A DNA stretch of 64,000 nucleotides from Maritalea mobilis (GCF_004363175.1 NZ_SNYR01000002.1:744001-808000); one strand, 5' to 3'. Shown: positions 41,007 through 49,489, counted from the first letter of the stretch. Program-made: numbers and translations. The notes: generated by a model not told the origin, from the letters alone.

Positions 41007-43046
41007 ATGACTTTGATGCAATTAGAAAGCTTTGCTGCAGGCCAATGGGTGGCCCCTTCCGGCAAGGTGCGCAAAATTTATTCGGCGGTGACGGGCGAAG
41101 AGATCGCCGAAGCAGGCTCGGACAAGCTCGATTTCCAGCAGATGATCGATTTCGCCAAGCAAAAGGGCGGTCCCGCGCTGCGCAAAATGACCTTTCATGA
41201 TCGTGCGCGGATGCTGAAAGCCTTGGCGACTTATCTGAATGACCGCCGCGATCCGCTGTATGAATTGTCGTATAAAACTGGCGCCACCTTGGCCGACAGC
41301 AAGATCGATATTGATGGCGGCATTGGCACTGTTTTTGTTTACGCCTCCAAAGGCCGCCGGGAAATGCCCGATGCGCATATTTACCCCGATGGCGACCTTG
41401 AAATTCTGTCACGCAATGGCACATTTTTGGGCCAGCATTATTGCACGCCTTTGCTGGGCGTTGCCGTGCATATTAATGCGTTCAACTTTCCCGTCTGGGG
41501 CATGTTGGAAAAGCTCGCCCCCACTCTGTTGGCTGGCGTACCCGCCATTGTAAAACCCGCCACCTCTACCTCATACGTCACCGAAGCGTGCGTGAAAATG
41601 ATGGTGGAAAGCGGCATTTTGCCGGAAGGCGCGATCCAATTGGTGATGGGCGGCACGGGCGATTTGCTTGATCGTCTGGATTGCCAAGATGTGGTGAGCT
41701 TTACGGGCTCCGCTGCCACGGCGTCCTACCTCAAATCTAATGAGAATATCCAGAAGAACGGCGTGCGCTTTATCGCCGAGCAGGACAGCTTGAATGCTTC
41801 TGTACTTGGGCCGGATGTGACGCCAGAGACCCCAGAATTTGACCTGTTCGTCAAAGAGGTTTTGCGCGAGATGACCGCCAAGGCGGGCCAAAAATGTACG
41901 GCCATCCGCCGGATGATTGTGCCGGACGCGCAGGTGCAAAATGTGATCGATGCCTTGAGCGCCAAGCTGGCCAAAAATGTGATCGGCGATCCCACCGCAG
42001 AAGGCACGCGCATGGGGGCGTTGGCATCGCTGGATCAGAAAAAGGATGTGCTGGAAAAGGCCGCTGAAATTGGCAGTGAGTGCGACCTTATTTTTGGTGA
42101 TCAGGACAGTTTGCAACTGAATGGCGAAGGCTTAGAAAATGGCGCCTTTGTTGCGCCCATGCTGTTCCATTGTAAAGACCCGGACAGCGCCACCATCGTG
42201 CATTGCACTGAAGCCTTTGGCCCCGTCGCTACCGTGATGGGCTATCGCGATCTCGGTCATGCGATTGAGTTGATGAACAAAGGCGGTGGCTCGCTTGTGG
42301 CCTCTGTCATCACCCATGACGCCGATGTGGCGCGGGAGATGACTATGGGCGCGGCGGCGTGGCATGGTCGACTTTATTTCAACAACCGCGACAGCATGAA
42401 GGAATCTACCGGTCATGGCTCGCCCCTGCCCCATATGGTGCATGGTGGCCCCGGTCGCGCGGGCGGCGGCGAAGAATTGGGCGGCGTGCGTGGCGTCACC
42501 CATTATATGCAGCGCACAGCGGTGCAAGGCAGCCCGGACCTGTTGACCGGCATTGGCGGCACTTATGTGAAAGGCGCGCGCTTTAAAGAAGGCCCGGCCC
42601 ATCCGTTCACCCGCACCTTCCACGAGTTGGAAATTGGCGAAACGATCCAAACCAAATCACGCACGGTGACGCTTGAAGATATTGAGCATTTCGCCCATTT
42701 CACGGGTGACACGTTCTATGCCCATATGGATGAGGAAGCGGCGGAGGCCAATCCGTTCTTCCCCGGTCGCGTGGCCCATGGTTATTTGCTTTTGAGCTTT
42801 GCGGCGGGTTTGTTTGTGCAGCCTGACCCCGGCCCGGTTTTGGCCAATACCGGCCTGAATAGTCTCAGCTTCCAGAAGCCAGTGAGCCCGGGCGATGAAG
42901 TGCGCGTAACGCTGACCGTAAAGCGCAAAACCAAGCGGACTGATGAATATGGCGAAGTGCGTTGGCACGTGAATATGTTCAATCAGGATGATGAACAAGT
43001 TGCCGAATATGAGCTTTTGACCATGGTGGCGTTTGAGCGTACATAA
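41007..43046 (+). CDS. paaZ: Bifunctional oxepin-CoA hydrolase / aldehyde dehydrogenase
   Basis: PaaZ (679 residues) opens the oxepin-CoA ring and oxidises the semialdehyde. Aldehyde dehydrogenase domain 1-530: NAFNFPVWGMLEKLAPTLLA, SFTGSAATASYLKS, catalytic Cys in KAGQKCTAIRRM, RFIAEQDSLNASVLGP with the general base Glu. A MaoC hot-dog hydratase domain follows (about 540-679) with FAHFTGDTFYAHMDEEAA and PGRVAHGYLLLSFAAGL. Both halves look intact. ATG 41007 follows AGAGGGTTTAAA. Confidence 0.96.
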   Translation: MTLMQLESFAAGQWVAPSGKVRKIYSAVTGEEIAEAGSDKLDFQQMIDFAKQKGGPALRKMTFHDRARMLKALATYLNDRRDPLYELSYKTGATLADSKIDIDGGIGTVFVYASKGRREMPDAHIYPDGDLEILSRNGTFLGQHYCTPLLGVAVHINAFNFPVWGMLEKLAPTLLAGVPAIVKPATSTSYVTEACVKMMVESGILPEGAIQLVMGGTGDLLDRLDCQDVVSFTGSAATASYLKSNENIQKNGVRFIAEQDSLNASVLGPDVTPETPEFDLFVKEVLREMTAKAGQKCTAIRRMIVPDAQVQNVIDALSAKLAKNVIGDPTAEGTRMGALASLDQKKDVLEKAAEIGSECDLIFGDQDSLQLNGEGLENGAFVAPMLFHCKDPDSATIVHCTEAFGPVATVMGYRDLGHAIELMNKGGGSLVASVITHDADVAREMTMGAAAWHGRLYFNNRDSMKESTGHGSPLPHMVHGGPGRAGGGEELGGVRGVTHYMQRTAVQGSPDLLTGIGGTYVKGARFKEGPAHPFTRTFHELEIGETIQTKSRTVTLEDIEHFAHFTGDTFYAHMDEEAAEANPFFPGRVAHGYLLLSFAAGLFVQPDPGPVLANTGLNSLSFQKPVSPGDEVRVTLTVKRKTKRTDEYGEVRWHVNMFNQDDEQVAEYELLTMVAFERT

Positions 43047-43051
43047 GGTGC

Positions 43052-43915
43052 ATGAGTGCACCGCATAAGCTGATTTCACCTTTGATCGACCATCTGCATT
43101 CAGATGGTCGATTGCGCGTTTGGTCCGTGGTCATCACCATTTTTGGTGATGCCGTGCAACCGCATGGGGGCACCGCCGCGATGGCCGATTTGCAGACCAT
43201 ATTGGGCCATATGGGCGTGGAAAATGGTGCTCTACGCACCGCCATGTCGCGCTTGGCGAAAGAAGGCTGGGTGACGCGCGACCGCCAAGGCCGCAACAGC
43301 TTTTACCGCTTGTCTCCCGCCGGGCTGAAAAGCTTTATCCCTGCCACCGAAAAGATCTACCGTGCCCAATATGCACCGACACCGGAAAAACTGATATTTG
43401 CTATCGGTCCCGATGTGATCGGCACCGCCCGTGAACAGCTGAACGCGCTGCTGGCCGGATTTGGCGGCATGGCGCTGCGCAATGGAGTAGCGCTGTTTGC
43501 GGACCCGAGCGAACACTTATTGCAGCAATTGCAGCAAGCCGATCTCTTGCTGATCAACGCTGACCTCGATGAATTGCCGCGCTGGGTAGCGGAGAAGTTG
43601 GAACTGACAGAGATTGAGGCAGATTATCAGGCCCTGCTCAATCGCTTCACGCCGCTGGGTGAGCAGGCCGAACAACTGGCCACCCTCTCCCCGATTGATG
43701 CGTTATGCGCCCGTATTCTGTTGATCCATGAATGGCGGCGGCTGATCTTGAAGCAACCGCCCCTCCCCGCGCATTTATTGCCCGCAGACTGGCCCGGCGC
43801 TGCCGCCCACCATCTGGTGAGTGGGCTTTATCGACAATTGATTGAGCCGTCTGAGAATTGGTGGTCGAACGGCAATGGTGCTGAGGCACGGATAGTGTTG
43901 GCTGAGCGGTTTTAA
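43052..43915 (+). CDS. paaX: PaaX-family transcriptional regulator
   Basis: A 287-residue repressor of the PaaX family, which in E. coli responds to phenylacetyl-CoA. N-terminal winged-helix domain (residues about 10-100): FGDAVQPHGGTAAMADLQTI, GVENGALRTAMSRLAKEGWV, GRNSFYRLSPAGL, followed by the PaaX central and C-terminal domains (WRRLILKQPPLPAHLLPADW). It ends the paaF/H-P450-paaZ-paaX operon, 5 bases after paaZ. With a TetR in the opposite paa operon, the pathway appears to have two dedicated regulators. Confidence 0.9.
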   Translation: MSAPHKLISPLIDHLHSDGRLRVWSVVITIFGDAVQPHGGTAAMADLQTILGHMGVENGALRTAMSRLAKEGWVTRDRQGRNSFYRLSPAGLKSFIPATEKIYRAQYAPTPEKLIFAIGPDVIGTAREQLNALLAGFGGMALRNGVALFADPSEHLLQQLQQADLLLINADLDELPRWVAEKLELTEIEADYQALLNRFTPLGEQAEQLATLSPIDALCARILLIHEWRRLILKQPPLPAHLLPADWPGAAAHHLVSGLYRQLIEPSENWWSNGNGAEARIVLAERF

Positions 43916-43964
43916 ATTAGGCACTGTTTTTCTTGGCACAGTGCCAGCCCCCCCCCCTCACGTC

Positions 43965-43987
43965 ATTACCGGACTTGATCCGGTAAT
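43965..43987. repeat. REP-like palindrome A
   Basis: ATTACCGGA, loop CTTGA, TCCGGTAAT: a perfect 9-bp stem. Flanked by CGTC on the left and CCATG on the right, as in the other copies. Confidence 0.8.
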
Positions 43988-44044
43988 CCATGTAGCCGTT
44001 TAGTCTGCCATTGCGCCGGAGTCTAATCGCCAACACTGCTTGGA

Positions 44045-44063
44045 CCCCGGATCAAGTCCGGGG
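44045..44063. repeat. REP-like palindrome B
   Basis: CCCCGGA, loop TCAAG, TCCGGGG: a perfect 7-bp stem, opposite orientation to copy A, preceded by TGGA and followed by TGACG. Confidence 0.8.
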
Positions 44064-44118
44064 TGACGCCGTATGTGGTGTAGCAGCGCTGAAACGCCCG
44101 CCCCACCCTCAGTCGTCA

Positions 44119-44139
44119 CCCCAAGACTTGATCTTGGGG
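44119..44139. repeat. REP-like palindrome C
   Basis: CCCCAAGA, loop CTTGA, TCTTGGGG: a perfect 8-bp stem. Preceded by CGTCA and followed by CCCAATT, with stem bases different from A and B but still complementary. Confidence 0.8.
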
Positions 44140-44210
44140 CCCAATTCACCTGTCCGCATGCGGAAGAGCGAAATGCTTACATTAAGTGCCGTGTTGCAAG
44201 CGTGAAATGG

Positions 44211-44233
44211 ATTACCGGATCAAGTCCGGTAAT
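44211..44233. repeat. REP-like palindrome D
   Basis: ATTACCGGA, loop TCAAG, TCCGGTAAT: copy A in the reverse orientation, followed by GACG. Confidence 0.8.
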
Positions 44234-44282
44234 GACGTTTGGGTTTGTTGTCTAGGCAGTGCCTTAAACCCGCAAGGCAGTT

Positions 44283-44723
44283 TTACTCCTCAATATAAGC
44301 AAACACGCCCGTCGAGGTGGTTGCCACTTTTTCGCTACCTTCGGCCATAATGTCGATGCGGGTGGTGGCTAGGCGTTTGCCGTTGGAGAGGACTTTGGCG
44401 TCGAAAATCACATTACCTTCGGGCAGGGGCCGCATAAAGTTGGTGGCCATGTCGACGGTGACGCAATTGCGGAAGCGGCCATTGAGGTAGCTCAGGGCCA
44501 AAAAGCTGACCGTATCCGACCCGGCCATCAGCGCCTGGCCACTCACTAAACCGCCATTTGGCCCCTTATGTCGCAAGATTTTTTCCGTCGCTGGCATCAC
44601 GAATCGGGCGCCATTTTCCCCAAGGTCCAACACTTTAATGCCAAGCTCTTGCACCCAAGGTGCGCAAATTTCGACGATCAGCGCTTCCAGCGCTGCTGCA
44701 TCTAAACGATTTTCCATCCCCAT
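44283..44723 (-). CDS. PaaI-like hot-dog thioesterase
   Basis: A 146-residue single-domain hot-dog protein: RHKGPNGGLVSGQALMAGSD (active-site helix), VTVDMATNFMRPLPEGNVIF and ATTSTGVFAYIEE. It belongs to the PaaI/4HBT thioesterase group but is distinct from the paaI at 36386. Transcribed away from paaA, with 80 bases between the starts that hold the paaA promoter. Either of two ATGs two codons apart could start it (MGMENRL). The substrate is probably an aromatic or short acyl-CoA. Confidence 0.8.
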   Translation of the reverse strand: MGMENRLDAAALEALIVEICAPWVQELGIKVLDLGENGARFVMPATEKILRHKGPNGGLVSGQALMAGSDTVSFLALSYLNGRFRNCVTVDMATNFMRPLPEGNVIFDAKVLSNGKRLATTRIDIMAEGSEKVATTSTGVFAYIEE

Positions 44724-44735
44724 CTCTCCAATATG

Positions 44736-44769
44736 TTACGAAAATTACTTGATATGTGAAATTTCGTGA
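44736..44769. promoter_or_regulatory. Inverted repeat overlapping the paaA promoter
   Basis: TTACGAAA (44736-44743) and TTTCGTGA (44762-44769) are inverted with one mismatch, flanking and covering the -35 box. TGTGAAATTTCGTGA resembles the half-sites bound by E. coli PaaX in general style, so PaaX is the likely ligand; this is inference. Confidence 0.4.
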
Positions 44770-44777
44770 CGTATTAT
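44749..44777 (+). promoter_or_regulatory. Sigma-70-type promoter of paaABCDE
   Basis: TTGATA (44749-44754), a 17-base spacer, TATTAT (44772-44777), 26 bases before the paaA ATG at 44804. Both boxes are close to consensus and the spacing is ideal. Confidence 0.65.
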
Positions 44778-44803
44778 TAACATCCAGAGAGAGGGATGCC
44801 AAT

Positions 44804-45805
44804 ATGTATTCACAAGGATTGATTGGTGCCGATGGCGCCACGGAAGAAACTGAAGAGTTTCTGGCCAAGTTTCAGGCTCGCATTGACCGGGAAGAAAAGA
44901 TTGAACCCAATGATGCAATGCCGAATGGCTATCGCAAAACATTGGTGCGCCAAATCGGCCAGCACGCCCATTCAGAAATTGTCGGCATGTTGCCTGAGGG
45001 CAATTGGATTACCCGTGCGCCAAGTCTGCGCCGCAAGGCTGCGTTGCTGGCGAAAGTGCAGGATGAAGGTGGCCACGGGCTTTATCTTTATTCCGCTGCC
45101 GAAACGCTGGGCGTGACCCGCGAGCAGATGACCGAGGAGCTGCTTTCTGGCAAGGCGAAATATTCGTCGATCTTCAATTACCCCACGCCAACTTGGGCCG
45201 ATATCGGCACCATTGGCTGGCTGGTTGATGGCGCGGCGATTATGAACCAAATTCCGCTGTGCCGCTGTTCTTATGGCCCTTATGCCCGCGCGATGATCCG
45301 CGTGTGTAAGGAAGAGAGCTTTCACCAGCGTCAAGGCTATGAGATTTTGATTTCCCTGTGCAACGGCACTGAAGAACAAAAGCAAATGGCGCAGGATTCC
45401 ATCAATCGTTGGTGGTGGCCCGCCTTGATGATGTTTGGCCCGCATGATGCAGAGTCCAGCCACTCTGAACAGAGCATGAAATGGAAAATCAAACGCTTTT
45501 CCAATGATGAGCTGCGGCAGAAATTTATCGATGCGACCGTGCCCCAAGCTGAATATTTGGGCCTCACCGTGCCGGATCCGGATTTGAAATGGAACCCGGA
45601 CAAAAATGACGGCAAAGGCGGTTATGACCATGGCGAGATCGATTGGGACGAGTTTTGGCGCGTGGTGAAGGGCCACGGCAAAATGAACCGCGACCGCATT
45701 AAAGACCGCAAAAAAGCATGGGACGATGGTGCATGGGTGCGGGAAGCCGCTTTGGCGCACGCTGAAAAACGCGCCGCCCGCCAAACCCAACACGCCGCCG
45801 AATAG
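44804..45805 (+). CDS. paaA: Phenylacetyl-CoA 1,2-epoxidase, subunit A
   Basis: Catalytic di-iron subunit of the ring-epoxidising multicomponent oxygenase (333 residues). Ferritin-like helices carry the metal-ligand pattern seen in Paa[47 protein letters not shown] and [23 protein letters not shown] 44804 (MYSQGLIG) follows GAGAGAGGGATG; the frame runs on to 44756 but that would start upstream of the -10 box. First gene of paaABCDE. Confidence 0.96.
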   Translation: MYSQGLIGADGATEETEEFLAKFQARIDREEKIEPNDAMPNGYRKTLVRQIGQHAHSEIVGMLPEGNWITRAPSLRRKAALLAKVQDEGGHGLYLYSAAETLGVTREQMTEELLSGKAKYSSIFNYPTPTWADIGTIGWLVDGAAIMNQIPLCRCSYGPYARAMIRVCKEESFHQRQGYEILISLCNGTEEQKQMAQDSINRWWWPALMMFGPHDAESSHSEQSMKWKIKRFSNDELRQKFIDATVPQAEYLGLTVPDPDLKWNPDKNDGKGGYDHGEIDWDEFWRVVKGHGKMNRDRIKDRKKAWDDGAWVREAALAHAEKRAARQTQHAAE

Positions 45806-45816
45806 GGAGGAATTTT

Positions 45817-46101
45817 ATGTCTAACGAAACACCACTTTGGGAAGTTTTTATCCGTCCACGCAACGGTTTGTCCCACAAGCATTGCGGCTCTTTGCACGCG
45901 GCTGACGAAGTTTTGGCGCTGCAAGCTGCACGGGACACTTATACACGCCGCGGCGAAGGTGTATCCATTTGGGTTGTGCCATCAAAGGCCATTTTCGCCT
46001 CTGACCCTGATCAGACGGCTGAGAATTTTGAACCCGGCGTCGACAAGGTTTATCGCCACCCCACCTTCTATGACATTCCAGAAGAAGTGGGGCATATGTA
46101 A
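45817..46101 (+). CDS. paaB: Phenylacetyl-CoA epoxidase, subunit B
   Basis: A 94-residue structural subunit of the epoxidase complex. Characteristic start PLWEVFIRPRNGLSHKHCGS and LQAARDTYTRRGEGVSIWVV, ending FYDIPEEVGHM, a close fit to the PaaB family. AGGGAGGAA precedes the ATG. Overlaps paaC by one base. Confidence 0.96.
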   Translation: MSNETPLWEVFIRPRNGLSHKHCGSLHAADEVLALQAARDTYTRRGEGVSIWVVPSKAIFASDPDQTAENFEPGVDKVYRHPTFYDIPEEVGHM

Positions 46102-46853
46102 TGAGTGCGCCTTTGTTCAACGCTTTGCTCGAGTTGGCAGATGATCATTTGATCCTCGGCCATCGGGTTTCAGAATGGTGCGGCCACGCCCCCTTGCTGG
46201 AAGAAGATTTGGCGATGCCGAATATGGCGCTTGATATGATCGGCGCCGCCCGCAGCCTTTACACCTATGCTGGTGAAATTGAAGGTGAAGGGCGCGACGA
46301 GGATCAACTCGCCTATTTGCGCTATGACCGTGAGTACAAAAACTGCCTGCTGGTGGAACGGCCAAATGAAGATTTTGCTCATACCATGCTGAAGCAGCTT
46401 TATTTTGCGGCCTTTATGCATCCCTATTGGGAAGCGGCGCTGCAATCAAACGATGAGACCGTGCGCGGCATTGCGGGTAAATCCGTCAAGGAAGTGGCGT
46501 ACCATATTCGCCATGCGGGCGAATGGGTGGTGCGGCTTGGCGATGGCACTGAAGAAAGTGCGAAGCGCATGCAGGATGCAGTCACAGAACTGCACCCCTA
46601 TGTGGAAGAGCTGTTCCATATGTCTGCCGATGCGCAAGCTGCGGCTGATAAGGGTGCTTTGCCAGATCGTGAAGCCATGCGCACCCAATGGACCAACAGT
46701 ATTTCCAATGTGTTTGACCAAGCCAAATTGACCATGCCAGAGGTGGAATACCCGCAATTGGGTGGCCGCACCGGGCATCATGGCGAAGAGATGGGCCATC
46801 TGCTCAGCGAACTGCAATATATGCAGCGCGCCTATCCGAATATGAGCTGGTAA
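46101..46853 (+). CDS. paaC: Phenylacetyl-CoA epoxidase, subunit C
   Basis: The 250-residue ferritin-like partner of PaaA that stabilises the catalytic core. Recognisable blocks: LADDHLILGHRVSEWCGHAP, DMIGAARSLYTYAGEIEGEG, DQLAYLRYDREYKNCLLVER and EVAYHIRHAGEWVVRLGDGT. ATG 46101 overlaps the paaB stop (TAATG). Confidence 0.95.
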   Translation: MSAPLFNALLELADDHLILGHRVSEWCGHAPLLEEDLAMPNMALDMIGAARSLYTYAGEIEGEGRDEDQLAYLRYDREYKNCLLVERPNEDFAHTMLKQLYFAAFMHPYWEAALQSNDETVRGIAGKSVKEVAYHIRHAGEWVVRLGDGTEESAKRMQDAVTELHPYVEELFHMSADAQAAADKGALPDREAMRTQWTNSISNVFDQAKLTMPEVEYPQLGGRTGHHGEEMGHLLSELQYMQRAYPNMSW

Positions 46854-46858
46854 GGGCA

Positions 46859-47371
46859 ATGGCGGACGTACATCAACTCAAGCCAACCCGCTCAGCCGAC
46901 GCGCAAAAGGCATGGGACGCTGCCGCTCTGGTGCCCGACCCGGAAGTGCCGTGCGTCAATGTGGCCGAGCTTGGCATTTTGCGTGATGTGCAAATGATAG
47001 ACGGCAAAGCGGTGGCCTATGTGACGCCGACTTACACCGGATGTCCCGCTGTGTTGGCCATTGAATTGGCCATTGAGGTGGCGCTGCGCGAAGCTGGGTT
47101 TGACCCGAAAATTGAGCGTGTTGTGTCCCCGCCTTGGACCACAGACTGGATCAGCGATGAAGGCCGCGAGAAATTGCGCGCCTATGGCATTGCGCCCCCG
47201 GTTAATGGCTCCAACTCCAAGCTGGCTTTATTTGGCGAAACCATTGTCGCCTGCCCCAAATGCGGCAGCACCGACACGGAAAAGCTATCTGAATTTGGGT
47301 CCACCGCGTGCAAAGCACATTATCGCTGCACGAGCTGTCGTGAACCTTTCGATTATTTCAAATGCATTTGA
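46859..47371 (+). CDS. paaD: Phenylacetyl-CoA epoxidase maturation protein PaaD
   Basis: A 170-residue MIP18/DUF59-type protein needed for Fe-S or di-iron maturation of the epoxidase. The N-terminal DUF59 domain has VPDPEVPCVNVAELGILRDV and VTPTYTGCPAVLAIELAIE. A C-terminal zinc-ribbon-like segment has CPKCGST, then CKAHYRCTSCREPFDYFKC. Lies 5 bases after paaC. Confidence 0.94.
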   Translation: MADVHQLKPTRSADAQKAWDAAALVPDPEVPCVNVAELGILRDVQMIDGKAVAYVTPTYTGCPAVLAIELAIEVALREAGFDPKIERVVSPPWTTDWISDEGREKLRAYGIAPPVNGSNSKLALFGETIVACPKCGSTDTEKLSEFGSTACKAHYRCTSCREPFDYFKCI

Positions 47372-47383
47372 GGGCCTAAAAAG

Positions 47384-48463
47384 ATGACCCCTAAATTTCA
47401 CACCCTGACGATTTCAAAAATTGAAGAGCTGACGCCAGACGCACGCGCGATCAGCTTTGCCCTGAATGACGATCTGCGCGACGCCTATGCGTTCAAGCCG
47501 GGGCAATATCTGACCCTGCGCAGCACCATTGATGGCAAAGATGTGCGTCGGTCTTATTCCGTCTCCTCGCCGCTCGGGTGCAATGACCTCACGGTGGGCA
47601 TCCGCCGGGTGGAAGATGGCGTATTTTCCAGCTTCGCGGCCAACGATCTAAAGGTGGGCGACCAGCTTGACGTAATGACCCCGGATGGCCGTTTTGTGGC
47701 CGATATTGGCGGCATGAAAAAGGCGCTGTTGATCGCCGCAGGTTCCGGCATCACACCAATGATGTCGATCGCCCAGTCCTTGCTGGAGAATGACGAGGAC
47801 GCCGAAGTCACCCTGGTTTATGGCAACCGCGAAACCGGCACCATCATGTTCCGCGAGCAGCTGGAGTTTTTGAAAGATCGATTTATGGATCGCTTTACGC
47901 TGATCCATATTCTCAGCCGTGAAGATCAGGACGTGCCGATTTTGAATGGCCGCATTGATGCGGATAAAATCAAAGCGTTGGTGAACACCGGTGCAATCGA
48001 TCCTAAAGCCGCCGACGGCGTGTTTTTGTGCGGCCCCGGCGAAATGATTGAAGTGGCCCGCGAAAGCCTAGAAGGCATGGGCGTGGCGCACGACAAAATC
48101 CACTATGAATTGTTCACCCCCGCCGATGGGCAAACCCCACGCAAAGCGCCCACCAAGGCACAACGCGAAGCGGCAGAACAGAGCGTGAAGGTCGAAGTAG
48201 TGCTGGATGGCACCAAACGCAGTTTCACCCTCACCGATCCAGAAGATACGGTGTTAGAAGCCGCTCATAAACATGGGCTGGAACTGCCCTTCTCCTGCAA
48301 AGGCGGCATGTGCTGCACCTGCCGCTGCAAAGTGGCCAAAGGCAGCGCCGAGATGGATGTGAACTATTCACTCGAACCGTGGGAAATCGAAGCCGGCTTC
48401 ACCCTAGCCTGCCAAACCCGGCCCACCAGCGATGAGCTGACGTTGGATTTCGATGAAAGCTAA
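47384..48463 (+). CDS. paaE: Phenylacetyl-CoA epoxidase reductase subunit
   Basis: The 359-residue reductase that passes electrons from NADPH to PaaA. Order: FAD-binding domain (KPGQYLTLRSTIDG; VRRSYSVSSPLG), NAD(P)-binding domain (LIAAGSGITPMMSIAQSLLE; VFLCGPGEMIEVARESLEGM), then a plant-type [2Fe-2S] ferredoxin domain at the C-terminus with Cys ligands in LPFSCKGGMCCTCRCKVAKG and LACQTRPTS. Ends the paaABCDE operon, followed at once by a terminator. Confidence 0.95.
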   Translation: MTPKFHTLTISKIEELTPDARAISFALNDDLRDAYAFKPGQYLTLRSTIDGKDVRRSYSVSSPLGCNDLTVGIRRVEDGVFSSFAANDLKVGDQLDVMTPDGRFVADIGGMKKALLIAAGSGITPMMSIAQSLLENDEDAEVTLVYGNRETGTIMFREQLEFLKDRFMDRFTLIHILSREDQDVPILNGRIDADKIKALVNTGAIDPKAADGVFLCGPGEMIEVARESLEGMGVAHDKIHYELFTPADGQTPRKAPTKAQREAAEQSVKVEVVLDGTKRSFTLTDPEDTVLEAAHKHGLELPFSCKGGMCCTCRCKVAKGSAEMDVNYSLEPWEIEAGFTLACQTRPTSDELTLDFDES

Positions 48464-48468
48464 AATTG

Positions 48469-48492
48469 AGGAGGGCATCGCCCTCCTTTTTT
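48469..48492 (+). terminator. Rho-independent terminator after paaE
   Basis: AGGAGGGC (48469-48476) pairs perfectly with GCCCTCCT around a 3-base loop and runs into six Ts, just after the paaE stop. Confidence 0.88.
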
Positions 48493-48528
48493 ATTTATGG
48501 ATTTGCCCCTATTTGCTAGCTTCGCAAA

Positions 48529-49032
48529 ATGGGTACTTATAATTATTTGATTGAAGGCATTTCCTGCACCGGCAAAACATCAGTTTGACAGCTGCTCACG
48601 CAACGCGGCTATCACGCGCTGAATGGTGACAATGTATTTGCCTATTGCGGTGACCCCGCCACAGGCGCGCCGCTTTCCAGTGGCGGACACCACACTCATA
48701 TCTGGGATATAGCGAGGGTGGAGCAAGTGGTGAAAGACCAACAGCACAATGCCAGCTTTTTCTGCGGCGGCAGCCGAAATTTTGAGAAATTCATCCATCA
48801 TTTCGACAAGGTCTTTGTGCTGGAGATTGATCTTGAAACCCTCAATCAGCGCTTGGCCAAGCGTTCCGCTGACGATTGGGGCGGTCGCGAATCCGAACGC
48901 GAAATGGTGCGCCAATTGCACGCTTCTGGCGGCGATGTGCCGAAGAATGGTATCCGCATTGATGCGACCCAACCGCTTGAGCAAGTGGTAGATGAAATTC
49001 TGACGCATTGCGGCTTACCACAGCAAGGTTAG
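48529..49032 (+). pseudogene. P-loop nucleoside/AAA-type kinase, one in-frame TGA
   Basis: Reading from ATG 48529 gives YNYLIEGISCTGKTSV with an intact Walker A (GxxxxGKT), then TGA at 48586-48588, then QLLTQRGYHALNGDNVFAY and a full-length remainder to the stop at 49030: HTHIWDIARVEQVVKDQQHN, SFFCGGSRNFEKFIHHFDKV, VLEIDLETLNQRLA. About 167 codons, matching a family of small rhizobial P-loop kinases. The frame is otherwise open and looks conserved, so the inactivation is recent, or it is a sequencing error. No function is established for the family. Confidence 0.75.
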
Positions 49033-49052
49033 CTTTGGGCACGCTTGGTTTG

Positions 49053-49073
49053 ATCCCGGCTCAAGGCCGGGAT
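49053..49073. repeat. REP-like palindrome E
   Basis: ATCCCGGC, loop TCAAG, GCCGGGAT: a perfect 8-bp stem. Confidence 0.8.
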
Positions 49074-49122
49074 GGGTCCTGTCGAGATAAAGTGTCCAGC
49101 GTCAGCAACGCCCACGGGCGTC

Positions 49123-49145
49123 ATCCCAAGGCTTGACCTTGGGAT
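49123..49145. repeat. REP-like palindrome F
   Basis: ATCCCAAGG, loop CTTGA, CCTTGGGAT: a perfect 9-bp stem, preceded by CGTC and followed by CCATT, the same flanks as copy A. Confidence 0.8.
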
Positions 49146-49219
49146 CCATTTCACGTTGACCGGATTGCATAGTGCGATGCCATACCAAAAGCGCGTGCGA
49201 AGTTGAACAGTGAATTGGG

Positions 49220-49240
49220 TTGCAAGATCAAGTCTTGCAA
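49220..49240. repeat. REP-like palindrome G
   Basis: TTGCAAGA, loop TCAAG, TCTTGCAA: a perfect 8-bp stem, followed by TGACG. Confidence 0.8.
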
Positions 49241-49303
49241 TGACGTCGAAGGCTTAAGGAAGCGTCGCGAATGACGCACCCTCATACCTTCTCTCACCCA
49301 ATC

Positions 49304-49323
49304 ATTCCCGCGCATGCGGGAAT
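49304..49323. repeat. REP-like palindrome H (variant loop)
   Basis: ATTCCCGC, loop GCAT, GCGGGAAT: a perfect 8-bp stem with a different loop from the other copies. Confidence 0.7.
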
Positions 49324-49385
49324 CTAATTGGGGTTGTCCTTGCGGCAAGTGGTGGGCGATGTGCATCCTGGTTAGCGCTGCTTGG

Positions 49386-49408
49386 ATCCTCGGGTCAAGC
49401 CCGAGGAT
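49386..49408. repeat. REP-like palindrome I
   Basis: ATCCTCGGG, loop TCAAG, CCCGAGGAT: a perfect 9-bp stem, preceded by TTGG and followed by GACA. Confidence 0.8.
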
Positions 49409-49489
49409 GACATTGTGTGTGGCGAAATGCTCTCCCTCAAATGCAGACTCTGTGCGTGAGGAAGGGTCCTGCCCAAACAGACGCTCTTT

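Larger units (their letters stand above)
43919..44264. mobile_element. Palindrome-rich element bounded by 8-bp inverted repeats
   Basis: A 346-base non-coding block between paaX and the thioesterase gene. AGGCACTG at 43919-43926 is inverted as CAGTGCCT at 44257-44264, and between them lie four palindromes with a TCAAG/CTTGA loop. The left end also folds on itself (GGCACTGT with ACAGTGCC, 43920-43945). It has the look of a small non-autonomous (MITE or REP-composite) element; no target-site duplication was identified, so mobility is inferred only. Confidence 0.45.

Noticed and set aside
43920-43945. Terminator after paaX
   Set aside because: The 8-bp inverted repeat has no T-run after it and shares its arm with the element's end, so it is treated as part of the repeat block.
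43965-44233. Possible CRISPR array
   Set aside because: The repeats are short palindromes with different stems and both orientations, unequal spacing, and no cas genes nearby.
44011-44255. Two short open frames within the palindrome element
   Set aside because: They run through the palindromes, have no ribosome sites and give low-complexity translations.
48586-48588. TGA as selenocysteine in the kinase-like gene
   Set aside because: No selenoprotein family matches, no SECIS-like hairpin was evident directly after the codon, and the position is not a known redox site; kept as a nonsense change.
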